DNA of 64,000 bases from Anticarsia gemmatalis (taxonomy: Eukaryota; Arthropoda; Insecta; Lepidoptera; Erebidae), in the NCBI RefSeq assembly GCF_050436995.1, contig NC_134763.1, positions 5,332,001-5,396,000 on the forward strand. Reading direction: 5' to 3'. Shown here piece by piece: positions 1 to 11,398 of this stretch (the stretch's first letter is position 1; every line of letters starts with the position of its first letter). The translations under genes were made by a program, and so were the position numbers. The notes under the pieces were generated by a model. It was not told where the DNA came from, made no database searches, and saw only the letters and a list, made by a program, of their open reading frames with translations.

Positions 1-196
1 CCTTTGACATGGTTTAGCGACTGTTATCACTTATCGTAGTAGATAACAACCGGAACGACTATTGACGTGCCCTCCGAAGCACGGAGACGCCCAGTTCAAA
101 TACCACTATGCGGTCACCCATCTATGGAGTGACCGCGCCAAGGTTTGCTTAACCCACAGATTTACCGACGGGTGAGCACAACTGGCTATGGGCGCC
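1..196 (+). repeat. Dispersed repeat copy 1 (truncated by the window edge)
   Basis: Shares long blocks with 31262-31463 and 43262-43505: CTTTGAC..GGCT, CTCCGAAGCACGGAGACG, ATACCACTATGCGGTCACCC and GCTTAACCCAC. The CAGTTCAAATACC stretch resembles a tRNA-type B box, so a SINE-like origin is possible but unproven. The family is not identified. Confidence 0.7.
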
Positions 197-269
197 TCTA
201 ACTGACTTATAAATAACTTTTAGAAGTAATAAATATTCTTTATTTTACTTACTGTTTGCTTGTCTCCAG

Positions 270-431
270 GGTCTGGCGTGTGGTACGCTGATGTACGTGG
301 TGTTCTTCGAAGTGTGGAAGGACAGCAGCGGTCTCCTACACTTCACGTGTGCACTGCTCGGGTTTGTGGTCATGGTGCTCATCGAGTACCTTGTCGAGAC
401 TTTCATTCTTCTTGGTGCGTATACACCTTAA
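270..431 (+). CDS. ZIP-family (SLC39) metal transporter, C-terminal exon (partial gene)
   Basis: The exon follows a good acceptor (TTGCTTGTCTCCAG, AG at 268-269). In frame 0 it encodes GLACGTLMYVVFFEV, typical of the penultimate membrane helix of ZIP1/2/3-type zinc/iron transporters, then a short loop and a second hydrophobic helix (LLGFVVMVLIEYLV). The rest of the gene lies left of the window. Read through, it ends LLGAYTP with TAA at 429-431. A donor-like GTGCGT at 415-420 offers another end: splicing to the acceptor at 1693-1694 would place TGA right after the junction (1697-1699) and put the Helitron at 448-1105 in an intron. ZIP proteins move divalent metals into the cytosol across plasma or vesicle membranes. 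The family call is fairly sure; the exact paralogue and which end is used are not. The gene converges on SNAP-25. Confidence 0.8.
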   Translation, partial: GLACGTLMYVVFFEVWKDSSGLLHFTCALLGFVVMVLIEYLVETFILLGAYTP

Positions 432-447
432 TAAAAAGTAATCCATA

Positions 448-1105
448 TCCATACTAATATTATAAATGCGAAAGTAACTCTGTCTGTCTGTCTGCTACTC
501 AATCACGCCTAAACTACTGAACCAATTTGCATGAAATTTGGTATGGAGATAGTTTGATACCCGAGAAAGGACATAGGCTACTTTTTTCCCCGGGAAAATG
601 ACGCATTTTCCGGGAAAATTCAGGTTTCGCCACCGAAGTCGCGAATAATCAATATTATAATGACATATTATTGAATTAACAAAATTCCGTTGTCATGGCA
701 ACAGTTTTAATGGCGGATATGCTTAAGCGCGAGTTATATGAGATATAAATGGCCATAGTTAAACGGAAAGGATCCAACCCACACTATGGGTAAAATGAGT
801 TATGTATACCAAAACACTCCTTGAAGTTAAAATTTTAATATCACGAAAACAATCCAAGTAAAATTCAAACCCACCATGAAGTTATAGTCCTGAGTTAGTC
901 CCCAAAGTTAGTGATCTGAACTTAAAAGTTAAATATCTCGAAACTACGTCTGTGTGGGTTGGATCGTTTCCGTTTAACTATGGCCAAATAATTTTGAGAA
1001 TATTTTTTTCGTGAAAAAAAGCATATTTTGTTGTTAAGGAATAATTAAGCTTTGTATTAGTAAAAAAAAATCATTCACGCGAGCGGAGCCGCACGGGTCA
1101 GCTAG
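448..1105 (+). mobile_element. Non-autonomous Helitron, 658 bp
   Basis: The element starts TCCATACTAATATTATAAAT and ends GGGTCAGCTAG. A small GCGG-AG-CCGC hairpin lies just before the CTAG, and the insertion is between A (447) and T (1106). These are the standard Helitron hallmarks. It carries no Rep/helicase ORF. A shorter relative with the same 5' end lies at 42581-42752. It sits just downstream of the ZIP exon, in its intron or 3' UTR. Confidence 0.8.
751..985. mobile_element. Fold-back/MITE-like element nested in the Helitron
   Basis: Arms at 751-784 and 952-985 are 34-nt inverted repeats (GGCCATAGTTAAACGGAAAG at the left end) with one mismatch. They are flanked by AAAT on both sides (747-750 and 986-989), which looks like a target duplication. 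The 167-bp interior has no ORF. It probably inserted into the Helitron; co-amplification as one unit is the alternative. Confidence 0.6.
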
Positions 1106-2068
1106 TTATATTATAAATCTATAAAAACATACAGGCTTTGATATGTATAGTAAAGTGTCCAAGGGGGGGCTATAGCTGTGTAGCTATTCATTGTCTTGAG
1201 ATCGAATCTCAAACGAAACAATTTTCTTCGTGCCAGGTCTGTTATGGTACTCCACTGTGGAGCCTTTGTCGGCAAGCAGTTGAAACTAGTTAAAATTTTG
1301 AGTATAAAAGTGTCTGTATATTAGGATATGTATATTTTAGTAAGGTACTCTAAAGTTAGAATTACCCGCAATAAAAGATAATAAACTAAGCCTAATCAAT
1401 TGTTATTATAAATTCTTCGATAGTCTTTAGATCTAACAGTATCCAAGGAAACAATCTCAAAATGAAAATAAATGACGCTAATAATGATCTAATTTATCTC
1501 ATTACCGCTTTATTTTACAGGAAATCACATTCATTTGTAATCAATCATAATAATTAGCGTGATAACACAACAAAATTATTTTTTGCTCTAATTAATATCA
1601 TAATCTGCTTAAGTCAATCTCAGATACTAACAGATAATGTGATTAGCAATATTGATTGATTTGAATTTAATTGCTTTCTATTTCTGACTTTCAGATTGAC
1701 GTCAGAGCTGATATGAAGGAAATGGAATGACTGAACTTCTTTGTAGGTTACTGTAAGAAAAATAACATGTAGATAGTTGTATCCTTGCAAATGTCACGTT
1801 TAATATCTGTAAATTATTGTTAAATAGGTTACGGTGTTATAGACTGGAAGATTCGACTTGCAATGCTGATCTCATGCCGCGACGAATGCGTGTACGTGTG
1901 TATCGTTGATGTGTACAAAGTACGTAAAGTTTGAATCACACCTAGTCATAGTCTACAAAGTATTTATCAAACGCTAATCGTATTGACTGACAAATTTATT
2001 GTTTGAACAGAACAGTCCAGTTTGTTCCATTCATAGTGTAATTGTAAGTGTAAATTATTGTTTTTGTT
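1106..2068. other. Downstream region of the ZIP gene
   Basis: AT-rich sequence without an ORF of note. An acceptor-like CTGACTTTCAG at 1684-1694 opens a possible terminal exon of the ZIP gene. The block 1160-1230 has weak tRNA-like boxes (ATCGAATCTC) and may be an old SINE scrap. Confidence 0.3.
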
Positions 2069-2074
2069 AATAAA
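2069..2074 (+). terminator. Candidate poly(A) signal of the ZIP gene
   Basis: AATAAA is followed within about 20 nt by a T/GT-rich stretch (TATGTGTTTTTTATT), the usual arrangement of a cleavage site. It would serve either a long 3' UTR running from 432 or a last exon starting at 1695. An AATAAA also overlaps the stop region at 430-435 but has no clear GT-rich downstream element. Confidence 0.4.
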
Positions 2075-2095
2075 TGTTACTTTAATATGTGTTTT

Positions 2096-5000
2096 TTATT
2101 TGCTTGTTGGGAAAGGTACCAAATAATACAACGGTTTGTAATTTAACAAATCAATAATGTAATTAGAAATTAACATTTTATACTATCCTTTATCTATTCT
2201 TAAAGAAAATAGATATAATTATTTTATCCTAAATAGTTAATATTTTAGGCTGAATAAAATCATATACAGATTATGCAGGCGGTAAATTTATACATCTATT
2301 GGTTATTTGAATAGCAGTTACAAAACAATTCTACAAGACTGCGAACGCTTCGTCTCTTTGCTCTGCGCGGACATCGCATCTGTGTGGTACATTGTGTATA
2401 CATGTATGGTGAGTGCATACTTCACAGTAGGTACTGCGAGTAGTGCAAAGATGACTACGAGCTAGTCCACGGCACAAAGGGCGAGGCAACAACTCCGCAG
2501 CGTACAACGTTACAAGACAACACTGTTAAAACATTTCATTATTAAAATATCATGTACTTAGATAAATTTGCGCGCACCGTCCGGTACACGTATCCTTAGA
2601 AACTAAGATTGAGAGAAAAAGACATAGAGAAAATTTCGAAAACTCTTAACACTAACTGGTACACGAGTATAATAATTTGTCAAGCCGCTGCCTTTAACAT
2701 TCCTACACAATACTCCTAAGGCCGGTACATTTTATTCGTCATACTTACAACAATACACTTTAAGTAATAAAGTTTTAAACATTCAACTATACGATATAGT
2801 TTTCTCATAGACTATTGCATTATATTCTGTAATCTCATTACAACACTATTCAATTTTATTATAATGTTTCATATGATATAAGTGTCTGTTCGCACGGTAC
2901 AGTTTCTGATCGCCTGACTCTCTACCCAGCATCTACTAGTGCCGCTCACGGGCCAACGACACCGTGGAAAAAGCGCTTATACATTAACTGGCTTAATTAG
3001 TATTATATTAGCCCGCTTTATACATGTCAAGTAATTTTATGCAGATTATTTTAATACCATGCTGTCGTTTTCTCTTTTTACAGGAAACCGTAATTGGCAA
3101 CATGATAAGTTTCTGTAAAAATTACCAAGACATTATTAAACGGGCTCTCGATGTATCTACGGTACAAATAATAGGATCAAAAGCATTTACTGTAACATCT
3201 GTAACTTATCAAATATTAAATGCAACTCGTGATAATAGACTCACTAAATAATAGCGGGATTAAAGTAAACTACGAATTCAGGCACCATTATCTTAATCTA
3301 ATAAACGAATAAAGCAATATGGATATAATACAATTCAATTGAAAAAAATGCTAACTCCGATATCCCAGTTACACAAAACGAGAGACACCTAAATCTCAAC
3401 AAATATTAAAAAACTACACGTTACTTAATTGTAAAATCTCACTAATGTTTAATTTAACACGAAGACTTTATTAGCTTTCTTATTTGAAAGAATTCTGAAA
3501 TACTCAATAAAGATCATCCGAAACATGTCGCCGCCATTTTATGGCGGGAAAAAATACCTTTGAGCTTCGAAAACTAGCTTTCCAACTTCGCTTTCTCTAT
3601 AATATCACGTTCACGACATAAACGTGAAGTGCAAACTCTATGCGAAAGTAAATTGCTGTTATTAAAATATTGTAGGTGCAACTGAGCAGTGCTCCATAAA
3701 TTTGTTTTTTTTTTTAATGTGCTTGTCGTTGTGCTATCAGACCTGTCAAAGTTGTCTGGTAATGACAAAGTTACAACTATCATTCTATTGTAAATAGATA
3801 AACATTTGATGTAAATATTGTCAAGTTATTAACAGATCTACAGGCGAGGTGCAGGAATTATTGAATTGACAAAGTTAACGAGACGACCATGACAGGCCAT
3901 TCATTCAAGAAAATTGTGTTACCGTGAGTCTTTGTGAACATAACGATTTTGGCACATTGCTCAAATTAAATGTTGAATGCCAATGACAACTGTATTTATA
4001 TTCAGCTATATAATTTATAAGAATAAGAATATTTTGAATTATTAATAACATTAGCAAAAATTCAAAGATATTTTTAGAATAACAAGATGTTCTACGAGTA
4101 TTTATTATTGTTTTGCTACGTTTAAATACAGTTGTCAAATGTTTGTTAAATTTCTGCTTAAACTAATAAAGGCAAGAATAAATAAACGACGAGCCTCGAC
4201 GATAATTAAATGAAATGACCAGGTAAGTACAGTTCACAATAACTATGTATTTATTCAGTATAGTTGACAAATTGACTAGGAACGTGCGTCAGTCATATTG
4301 TCTAAAGACCCGTACAATAACGTATTACACCAACTTATTGCATTTTATTATACGCGAACAACAACTGTACTTACCATATGGCAGATAATAATTATGATGT
4401 TTATGAAAATTTCCCAAAATGACGCTTGCCAAAGGTTAGTACTTTAAATTGTAATTTCGTTTAGTTTCATTAAATATTATAAATTAATTGAGAAAAATAA
4501 CATTTATGCTTAATAATAAGTTGCTGAATAATGAAACGCCACTCAGTTTTAAGTATCACTCAAAAGTATTACTCTCCTACAAATTGTCAAAGACAGTAGA
4601 TATGGCATTCAAGTGCTACTTAGAATTGAGATACGTTTTAATATTCAGCAGTGAGTAATTCAACTTACTTAATGCGCCAATTGCATATTAACTAAATAAA
4701 TAATTTCATACTAATCTCATGTGATGTAGGAAAATAAAATCACATTAAGAATGTCTGTGGACAGCTTGATGGAAGTTTATATTGACTTATTACTCTCAAT
4801 TACAAACTCTTTACCATCTTTCTCCATTCTTAGACATTGATTGAGACTTTGACCACATGTTAGGATCATTTACGTCCTCATTCGATACCAGATGACGTCT
4901 GTCAATCTAGGATTTCAAAATATGGTAACTAACCTGGCTTTCAATTGATATAGGCCTTTATTCCATTCAAGATAGAAATTCTGCGGAAAGTATATTGCCA

Positions 5001-5146
5001 GAATAAGTTAAGTGATATCATATTAACATCACTTAAAGCTTTTCGACTAAAGGTGCAAGTCCACAGACATTCTGTATACGTTTGTAAGCTAGTGTGCACG
5101 TATGGCAGGCGTCATTTCACTAGCAGAAGACAAGTGTGCGATGTGC
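2096..5146. other. Intergenic DNA between convergent ZIP and SNAP-25, including SNAP-25 3' UTR
   Basis: No exon was recognised on either strand. The SNAP-25 distal 3' UTR must begin at 5146 and run left. A minus-strand AATAAA at 4962-4957, about 185 nt after the stop, is one candidate end. A third terminal exon of SNAP-25 was looked for here and not found. Confidence 0.4.
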
Positions 5147-5212
5147 TTAAGACTTGAGGAGCTTGTTCGCGCGCTGGTTCGCCACTGCTATGCGTGTCTC
5201 GTTGCTCTCACC
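5147..5212 (-). CDS. Snap25: SNAP-25, alternative terminal coding exon (distal)
   Basis: Follows an acceptor reading GTGTGTTATAG (AG at 5214-5213) and encodes 21 residues beginning GESNETRIAV and ending ANQRANKLLKS, then TAA at 5149-5147. It completes the second SNARE helix (SN2) of SNAP-25. The frame matches the phase-0 end of the exon at 9884-10028, so the protein is 212 residues. The proximal alternative at 8529-8591 encodes a homologous but different C-terminus. The C-terminal tail of SN2 sits at the membrane-proximal end of the SNARE bundle and is known to affect late fusion steps, so the choice could tune release. A dense T-rich block lies just upstream on the transcript (5300-5560). 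Confidence 0.93.
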   Translation of the reverse strand, partial: GESNETRIAVANQRANKLLKS

Positions 5213-5299
5213 CTATAACACACCAACCGTTATACCATACCGCCGAGTACAAGACGTTACAACATTATATAAACCTTATTGTTATATAAATAAGGGTGG

Positions 5300-5560
5300 G
5301 TTTTGAATAAGGAGTAAACAAAAAACAAAACAAAACAGAACATATCGCATCGATATTAGTTTTGAAGGATCTTCAAACGATTTGTTAGTAGGTTTAAAAC
5401 GATACATGAAAACGGTACCTAGGTATAGGTACAAAAGACAAAAAACAAAACAAAAAAATAACAAAAAACACCAACAAAAACAGGATAGAAATTAAACGAA
5501 AAACAAATAAAACAGGTATTTAAACCAGAGGACAACAAAAAAAGGGATATTATTCAATAA
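5300..5560 (-). promoter_or_regulatory. U-rich tract upstream of the distal SNAP-25 terminal exon
   Basis: On the transcribed strand this block contains repeated TTTTGTTTTGTTTTTTG-like runs, in two clusters (about 5311-5340 and 5436-5560). ELAV/Hu-type neuronal RNA-binding proteins favour such U-runs broken by G or A and are known to shift terminal exon and poly(A) choice in insect neurons. The tract is seen directly; its function is inference. Confidence 0.35.
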
Positions 5561-8160
5561 TAGCAGAAGACATTTCAAGGCGAAGACTGCCAACAATTGA
5601 CCGAGAAACCAGTCTCACATGTAACAACAAACTTTAAAACAGTTACTTTTTATTTCTATTTATTCCCAGTTCTAGAAAAATCTATTATAATTGCGATGTT
5701 ACATGTAAGACAGTTTCAACTATAAGCCTTTTTATCATCAGCGAATTTCGGCTCCAAGCGTCATATAGCTCATATAATTCATACTGACACATAAGCCAAT
5801 ATTGCCTACAACAGACTGCCACTTATGTACTAAATCGTAGTATATAACCAACAACTATATGAACAACTATGACAGCCATAGTAATTCATATTTATGTTTG
5901 TTAAACTCGATTTAGGCTGCATTTATACAAGACACAAGTTAAGTAGCGAGGAAAAATTATACCAATATAGGAAAATAAGCTTTTCTATGAAGCTCTGTTG
6001 CTAAATATTCTCCTGTACAGTTTCGCTACTTTACACATATCTAATAGAAATCCAGCTTTGATACAAAAATGGACAGTCTGAATAGGCATTAGTGCTGTTT
6101 CGCTTCAAATGTGCAAGCTGTGCTCCGCTTTATAAAAAGTGCTTTTATTAAAAAATATACTCACGGTCGTCGTCGATGTGTTTCGTGTTCAGTTTGTGTA
6201 TGCGTGTTAGTCTCGTGGGATTGATGTTTTATACCGTCTTATTCAGATACTCAAGACAGACTTACCCCCGGATTCTGAGTAAATTTAGCGGTAGTATCTA
6301 TTGAATAGCGTTTTTTTTATTAATTTCCATACGCTATAGAATAGATAAACTATCGTTAAATGTACTTCAGAAATCGGGGGTTACTGGTTTATAGCTAGAC
6401 AAGCTTTAGGTACCTAGTAATATCTAGTGCTCATAATTTGTTTGAAACCTCTCAGATTGTAATAATGTTGATCAAATTGTCTATAACTTATAATATTTTC
6501 TTCATTTTATTACTTAAAGTATACCGTCCAATCTATTCTCCTTACGTCGTTACTTGCTCACCTACGTATTCATCAAATAATGTGTTTTCTTAATGATTAC
6601 ATTTATATGTGACAAATCACAATGCAATTACAAAAGAGATAAAAATGTCTTAATTTTATACAACACATTGATATCAATTTCAAATTTATAGATAGTAGAC
6701 CTCTTCCACTTAATATGAAATAAATAAACGAATATAATAAAGGGAAATTAAATAACTTAAAAATCATCTTATAAATGAAATGATTTATTTTCCAATAAAA
6801 TAAAAAGTACTAGTTAATAAATTATGATAGTTTTACCGCTAAAGTTAAGTAGCTACACTGTAATACTAAGTTACATTAAATAGCGTCTTTCATACTATTT
6901 CATAGAAGCAGATATGTATATGCACAGATATGTAAAAGCTATATCTTTGTATGTTTAATTTAACTTTATAAATGTTTGTGAAGAGAATAGCTACGAGTAG
7001 AATCACTAAATTATATATTGACTAAATATTTGAGCCGTTAGGATATATTTTTGTAATGTTACAATTAGTTATGTAAGTACATAAATGCTCCTATGAAAAG
7101 TACAATAAATCAATGTGAGATCTGCAGTCCAGATACAGTTATTAAATATTCTCGAAGACATGTGACTGGCTAAACTCTATCACTTAAATTCAAACTATTA
7201 TCACATATCAACTCATCCCTCGCGCCTTTCACATAACGTCTATACATCCTCTCTTACGAACCTATCCTCAAGTGTTTACAAACAGATCCGCTCTGATTGT
7301 TTAATGCCTCTTATGATTGTAGAATTAACTAATATGCACCAAATAAAAGAACCTAAATATAATAATAAATAAATAATGATAGATTGACTCGCGTCTCAAA
7401 TAAAGTAAGTATACATGGAAGATAGGATACACAAAACAAAATCGCAGGTGAGATTTGATCCCAGTTATAGGAACAGTATATAGGAGTATATAACAAAATG
7501 TATTCAATAACAATATATATTTGTAATTCCTCGTGATATACAAGATATACACAACATATTGATGTTAGTATGCGTGAAGCAATATTTTTAACTTTCCTAG
7601 CAATAACAGTAACACTACATATTAACAAGGGGTAAATGCATTTTATGAAAATAATAAATCTCACGCTTCAACTTCTTAACTGTTTAACTGTGTAGTTATT
7701 ATATTAAGTATACAAGACGATGGCGTAAATATGATTATAATATTACTTTTATAACTTGAACATGTCCTACTGCATGAAATGAGCACCAAAAACTATTACG
7801 TATTACATATAAATGTAGTTTTGTGAAGGTAGTACTATGAGTCACTTGTATATAGGGTCAAGTACTATATAAGAGGATAGTAATATTGTTGTATATTATG
7901 TTAGTTTTAGAGGTAGATGAGAAACAAGATGTATATTATGTACTGTAGATAGCATATTCTAATAGAGACACTATATTGCGGTGTAAGGAGGTAATATATA
8001 AATATACGTATCCTATACAAAACTACACTTGTACTTCAACATTTAACAACATGTACTTAAAACTTGAGCGTCGAGGTTAAGCAGAAAGATACAATAGATT
8101 CAAAAACTAACGAGTGTTCACTTTATACAGTAGCATGCTTTAAAGATTACATGTATAATA
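5561..8160 (-). other. SNAP-25 sequence between the two terminal exons
   Basis: Intron if the distal exon is used; the right end is proximal 3' UTR if the proximal exon is used. No other exon or clear mobile element was recognised. The open frames here are AT-rich and unrelated to known proteins. Confidence 0.4.
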
Positions 8161-8166
8161 TTTATT
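8161..8166 (-). terminator. Candidate poly(A) signal for the proximal SNAP-25 terminus
   Basis: Minus-strand AATAAA about 365 nt after the proximal stop codon (8531-8529). It is the first canonical hexamer I found on that side, but no strong GT-rich downstream element is evident. Confidence 0.3.
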
Positions 8167-8528
8167 TTACTGTTCGATAAATGTATCTCGAGATAGAAGA
8201 GAGACACTAAGCAAAATATTTGATTTTAGAGTAAATAAATTAATTCCCGGTTGCAGATGTATTAAGCTATTATAGAACTTAAAAACAAACATAGTACGTA
8301 ACTGTCTACATTAATACATTTTATATAAGTAATTATATCTGTAATAAATTGTATTGTACTGTAATGTTATATTTTGACAAACAGTATTTGGCTTGTATGT
8401 GAACATAATAATAAGTGAAAGTAAAGTGTGGTGTATCTGCAACCGGTGTCGGCGAGCATGCGCCCGCGCAAGCGACCACGAGACCGTGTATGTGTGTGTG
8501 TCGTGTGTTGTGTGAGTTCCGCTTCCGT

Positions 8529-8591
8529 TTACTTGAGGAGCTCGTGCGCGCGCTGGTTCGCCAGAGTTATCCTCGTTTCGTTCGATTCGCC
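8529..8591 (-). CDS. Snap25: SNAP-25, alternative terminal coding exon (proximal)
   Basis: Follows the acceptor TTCTATCTTAG (AG at 8593-8592) and encodes 20 residues, GESNETRITL then ANQRAHELLK, with TAA at 8531-8529. It is a paralogue of the distal exon at 5147-5212. The shared block GCGAACCAGCGCGCG is identical, while ITL replaces IAV and HELLK replaces NKLLKS. Joined to the exon at 9884-10028 it gives a 211-residue protein. Because it carries its own stop and follows the common exon first, its use depends on splicing plus poly(A) site choice against the distal exon 3.3 kb further on. Confidence 0.93.
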   Translation of the reverse strand, partial: GESNETRITLANQRAHELLK

Positions 8592-9883
8592 CTAAGATAG
8601 AACACGCGTTTTGTTTCATGTTCAATTCACAGCGACTTTCAAATATACCATGTCGGCCCATCTACACAGCATTACATCGAACAGTGAAAATAACAAGATT
8701 GGTAACACGACTCGTGCGTGATGGCCTTCAGTCGCTGTCTTTTGAAACAAGTCATATGTATTGTTAGCATTTGATGTGAATGAGAGTGTTAGTTATGGAG
8801 TCTAGCTGGAGGTATGTTAGTCAGTCGGATGGATGTGAGAGCTAGTCAACATTCGATACACAATGATCGTGTGGACGGATGTGTTCTGGAGGTATCGGTA
8901 ACATGTCATGATGTCACTCGTAAGACACTTAGAAAAATTTCACAACAACCAATTCTAATCACAAATTCTACGGTAGACATGGAAGAGACATGCGTCGAGT
9001 GAGGAGGAAGGGAGGAGTGATTTATTGCCAGATAAGCGAGTGACCAGAGTTTTTGATGCCAATAAGCCGGAAGATAGTCAGAGAGACACATAGAAGGATC
9101 TAGTCGCACTTTCACTGCTAACGTGACAGGCACAAACACACAAAGATGGTGAAAATGTCCATGAAATATTTGACACCACAAAATTTATCTGCAAATTTTG
9201 TTGTGTCAGACAGTGCTTAATTTTACCCAACATTTTGAACATGAAACCAAAAATCAGAGGCAGTTTTTTTTAAAGATTCTTACTCTGTGTTGATTTTTTT
9301 TGGGTTAAATTATGCACTGTACACCTTGAAATTATAAAGACAACATCAATATATTTTTGAAAAGTATTACCAAATTATATGTTTAAATAGACAATGTGTA
9401 TTACTTTGATACCCATCAATGTTGAAGAGTAGATAGAGAAAATCTAGAAGAGTTGATTTTAAAAAGTATACGCGAATTCGTATTCTACCTCCACAAATGT
9501 TATATTTAATTTCGATAGTAGTTTCTTAGGAACAGCATTATAATGTGTCTCGCTTTTAATTGCACATAATGCTTAAGGACTAAACAAAAAGTATAAGATA
9601 ATTTTAGTCTTAGTTTCCCTTTTCTTTATTGTTAGTAACTATTCTATGGGTTTGTTGTATTACAGCTTACCTAAAATATTTCACCCATTTTATAGAAATA
9701 AGTCTCTTTATCGATTTAAATACATCAGTCTTTTTAAAACAGCTAATTTTTTACATGTATACCAATAATTCTTAAAGTATTTTTGTGTTGATGGCAAACT
9801 TGGTACTTAACAATATTTTTTTCAACGAATTCGCGTACACACTGAATAAAGAGCAAAATCAACATTGACAAGTAATGGGTTAC
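8592..9883 (-). other. SNAP-25 intron before the proximal terminal exon
   Basis: About 1.3 kb. Short open frames at 8814-9181 have no recognisable protein and sit inside intron. No repeat was recognised. Confidence 0.5.
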
Positions 9884-10028
9884 CTTGCGGTTGATGCGGT
9901 CGATCTGGCGGTTCTGGTTCTCCAGCTCGGAGCCCATGTCAAGAGCCATGTTGCGCAGGTTACCGATCATGGTGTTCACCTGTCCCATGTTCTCTTCCAT
10001 TTCATCCTCGCGCGCGTCGTTTGTTATC
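9884..10028 (-). CDS. Snap25: SNAP-25, SN2 SNARE-helix exon
   Basis: 145 nt between TTTTTGTCTAG (acceptor) and AAG/GTAACC (donor). It encodes residues 143-191, starting RITNDAREDEMEENM and ending NRQIDRINRK. This is the core of the second Qc-SNARE helix. The zero-layer glutamine is Q184 in NRQIDRI, equivalent to Q174 of human SNAP-25. The exon starts in phase 2 and ends in phase 0, which suits either terminal exon. The sequence is almost what I recall for Drosophila SNAP-25, so the identification is secure. Confidence 0.97.
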
Positions 10029-10203
10029 CTAGACAAAAATATTTTTTTAGTACGTGTGAAGTGTCGGACCTAGGTATGTACCCTGCGGTACTCTTAATTG
10101 TTATGGACCCAGACTAGTCCCTTGAGTGACTCCCAATCCCATAAATGATTTCACAATAAATATGAACAAAGCCTATGCGATTTCCTATCGAAAATATTGA
10201 TTA

Positions 10204-10457
10204 CTAGCTGACCTGCGCAACTTCGCTTGCGTCACATAAGAGAGAAAGGGTCAAATTTTTCCGCGTTATTGTAACATTTTTTATTGCTACTCTGCTTCTG
10301 TTGGTCGTAGCGTGATGATATATAGCCTATAGCCTTCCTCAATAAATGGACTATCTAACAATGAAAGAATTTTTCAAATCGGACCAGTAGTTCCTAAGAT
10401 TAGCGCGTTCAAACAAACAAACAAACAAACTCTTCAGCTTTATAATATTAGTATAGA
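10204..10457 (-). mobile_element. Non-autonomous Helitron, 254 bp
   Basis: Minus orientation: 5' TCTATACTAATATTATAAAG at the right, 3' hairpin GCAAGCGAAGTTGC and CTAG at the left, inserted between A and T. It contains a short TTTG tandem run near the 5' end. It lies in a SNAP-25 intron. Confidence 0.85.
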
Positions 10458-10779
10458 TTCGTAATTGAGTAAGAGCTATTACACATGAATGTATTGTTAA
10501 TGTGAGAAATGTGATCGAAAGTTTTAGACGACCCATAACTAATTAAACTTTTTAAAACCAAGCATACTTTTATATAGGGAATATTATATCTAGAGAATGG
10601 AAGAGATTGTCGACAATATTCGGCCATTACAAACGTACCAACTACGTCACAATTAAGTTATACATACCTACGTATGTGACAATGTGCAAGTTCGAGCGAG
10701 AGTCAGATAAAAGACATCACATAGTTTGCATGTTTGTAATTGCTCGAATATAGTATTTCAAATGAATATGGGAACGTAC

Positions 10780-10908
10780 CTTCCTATGTATCCAGCTTGT
10801 GGACCTATTCCGTTGCGCTCGTCCATCACCCTCTGCGGCTGGTTGTTGACCACCTTGCCGTCGTCGTTGCCCTTCCACGTACCGTCGTCTTCCTTGAAAG
10901 ATGCGCCC
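10780..10908 (-). CDS. Snap25: SNAP-25, linker exon
   Basis: 129 nt from TGGATTTCCAG (acceptor) to GGAAG/GTACG (donor). It encodes residues 100-142, starting GASFKEDDGTWKGNDDGKVV, then the linker NQPQRVMDERNGIGPQAGYIG. This links the palmitoylated cysteine cluster to the second SNARE helix and in SNAP-25 proteins helps anchor the protein to the plasma membrane. Phase 2 on both sides, completing K100 and starting R143. Nothing is broken. Confidence 0.96.
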
Positions 10909-11280
10909 CTGGAAATCCACAGCCATATAATTTAATATCTGTATTGATGATTTATTTTTAGTCGTTGTTTAATTAACTCTCTAATGCGTATGCCACTGTT
11001 GTCTCGATCTAAATAAGTCCATAGTTCACAACGATGAGACGGTAGACTTCTGATCTGAACACTGCCAATAGAACTTTAAGCAATTAACGATTCCTACCAA
11101 TGTGTTCCATCACCGGGAACACGAATAACATTTATAAAACACCCAACTTCATTAGGTAAGTGAACGAAAGAATAAAATGAATAGCGCTCTTTTAACATTC
11201 AGTGGTCAAATGGTGCGTTTTCAAGCAATGCGTTGTTTAGTGCTTAGTGATTTCCCAAGTTGTAACAATGTAGTACGCAC

Positions 11281-11398
11281 TTGTTGCAGGGCAGGACACA
11301 GATGCCGCAACATTTCTCCATACCAGACAGATTCTTCTCTGCTTCGCGCATGTCCGCATTGATCTGGTCCATACCCTCCTCGATTCTGTCCAATTGCT
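11281..11398 (-). CDS. Snap25: SNAP-25, end of SN1 and palmitoylation-cluster exon
   Basis: 118 nt from TGTAAACAG (acceptor) to AACAA/GTGCGT (donor). It encodes residues 61-99: EQLDRIEEGMDQIN, the end of the first SNARE helix, then EKCCGICVLPCN. Cysteines 90, 91, 94 and 98 match the palmitoylated cluster that anchors SNAP-25 to the plasma membrane. The exon begins with AG, which completes GAG (E61) only when preceded by the single G left by any of the three 49-nt exons. Confidence 0.97.

Noticed and set aside
260..457. 65-codon frame beginning MSPGSGVWYADVRG
   Set aside because: Wrong frame; the neighbouring frame from 270 encodes the ZIP transporter helices and follows a splice acceptor.
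2330..2510. Less AT-rich stretch considered as a third SNAP-25 terminal exon
   Set aside because: The conserved ANQRA coding block and an acceptor are absent on the minus strand.
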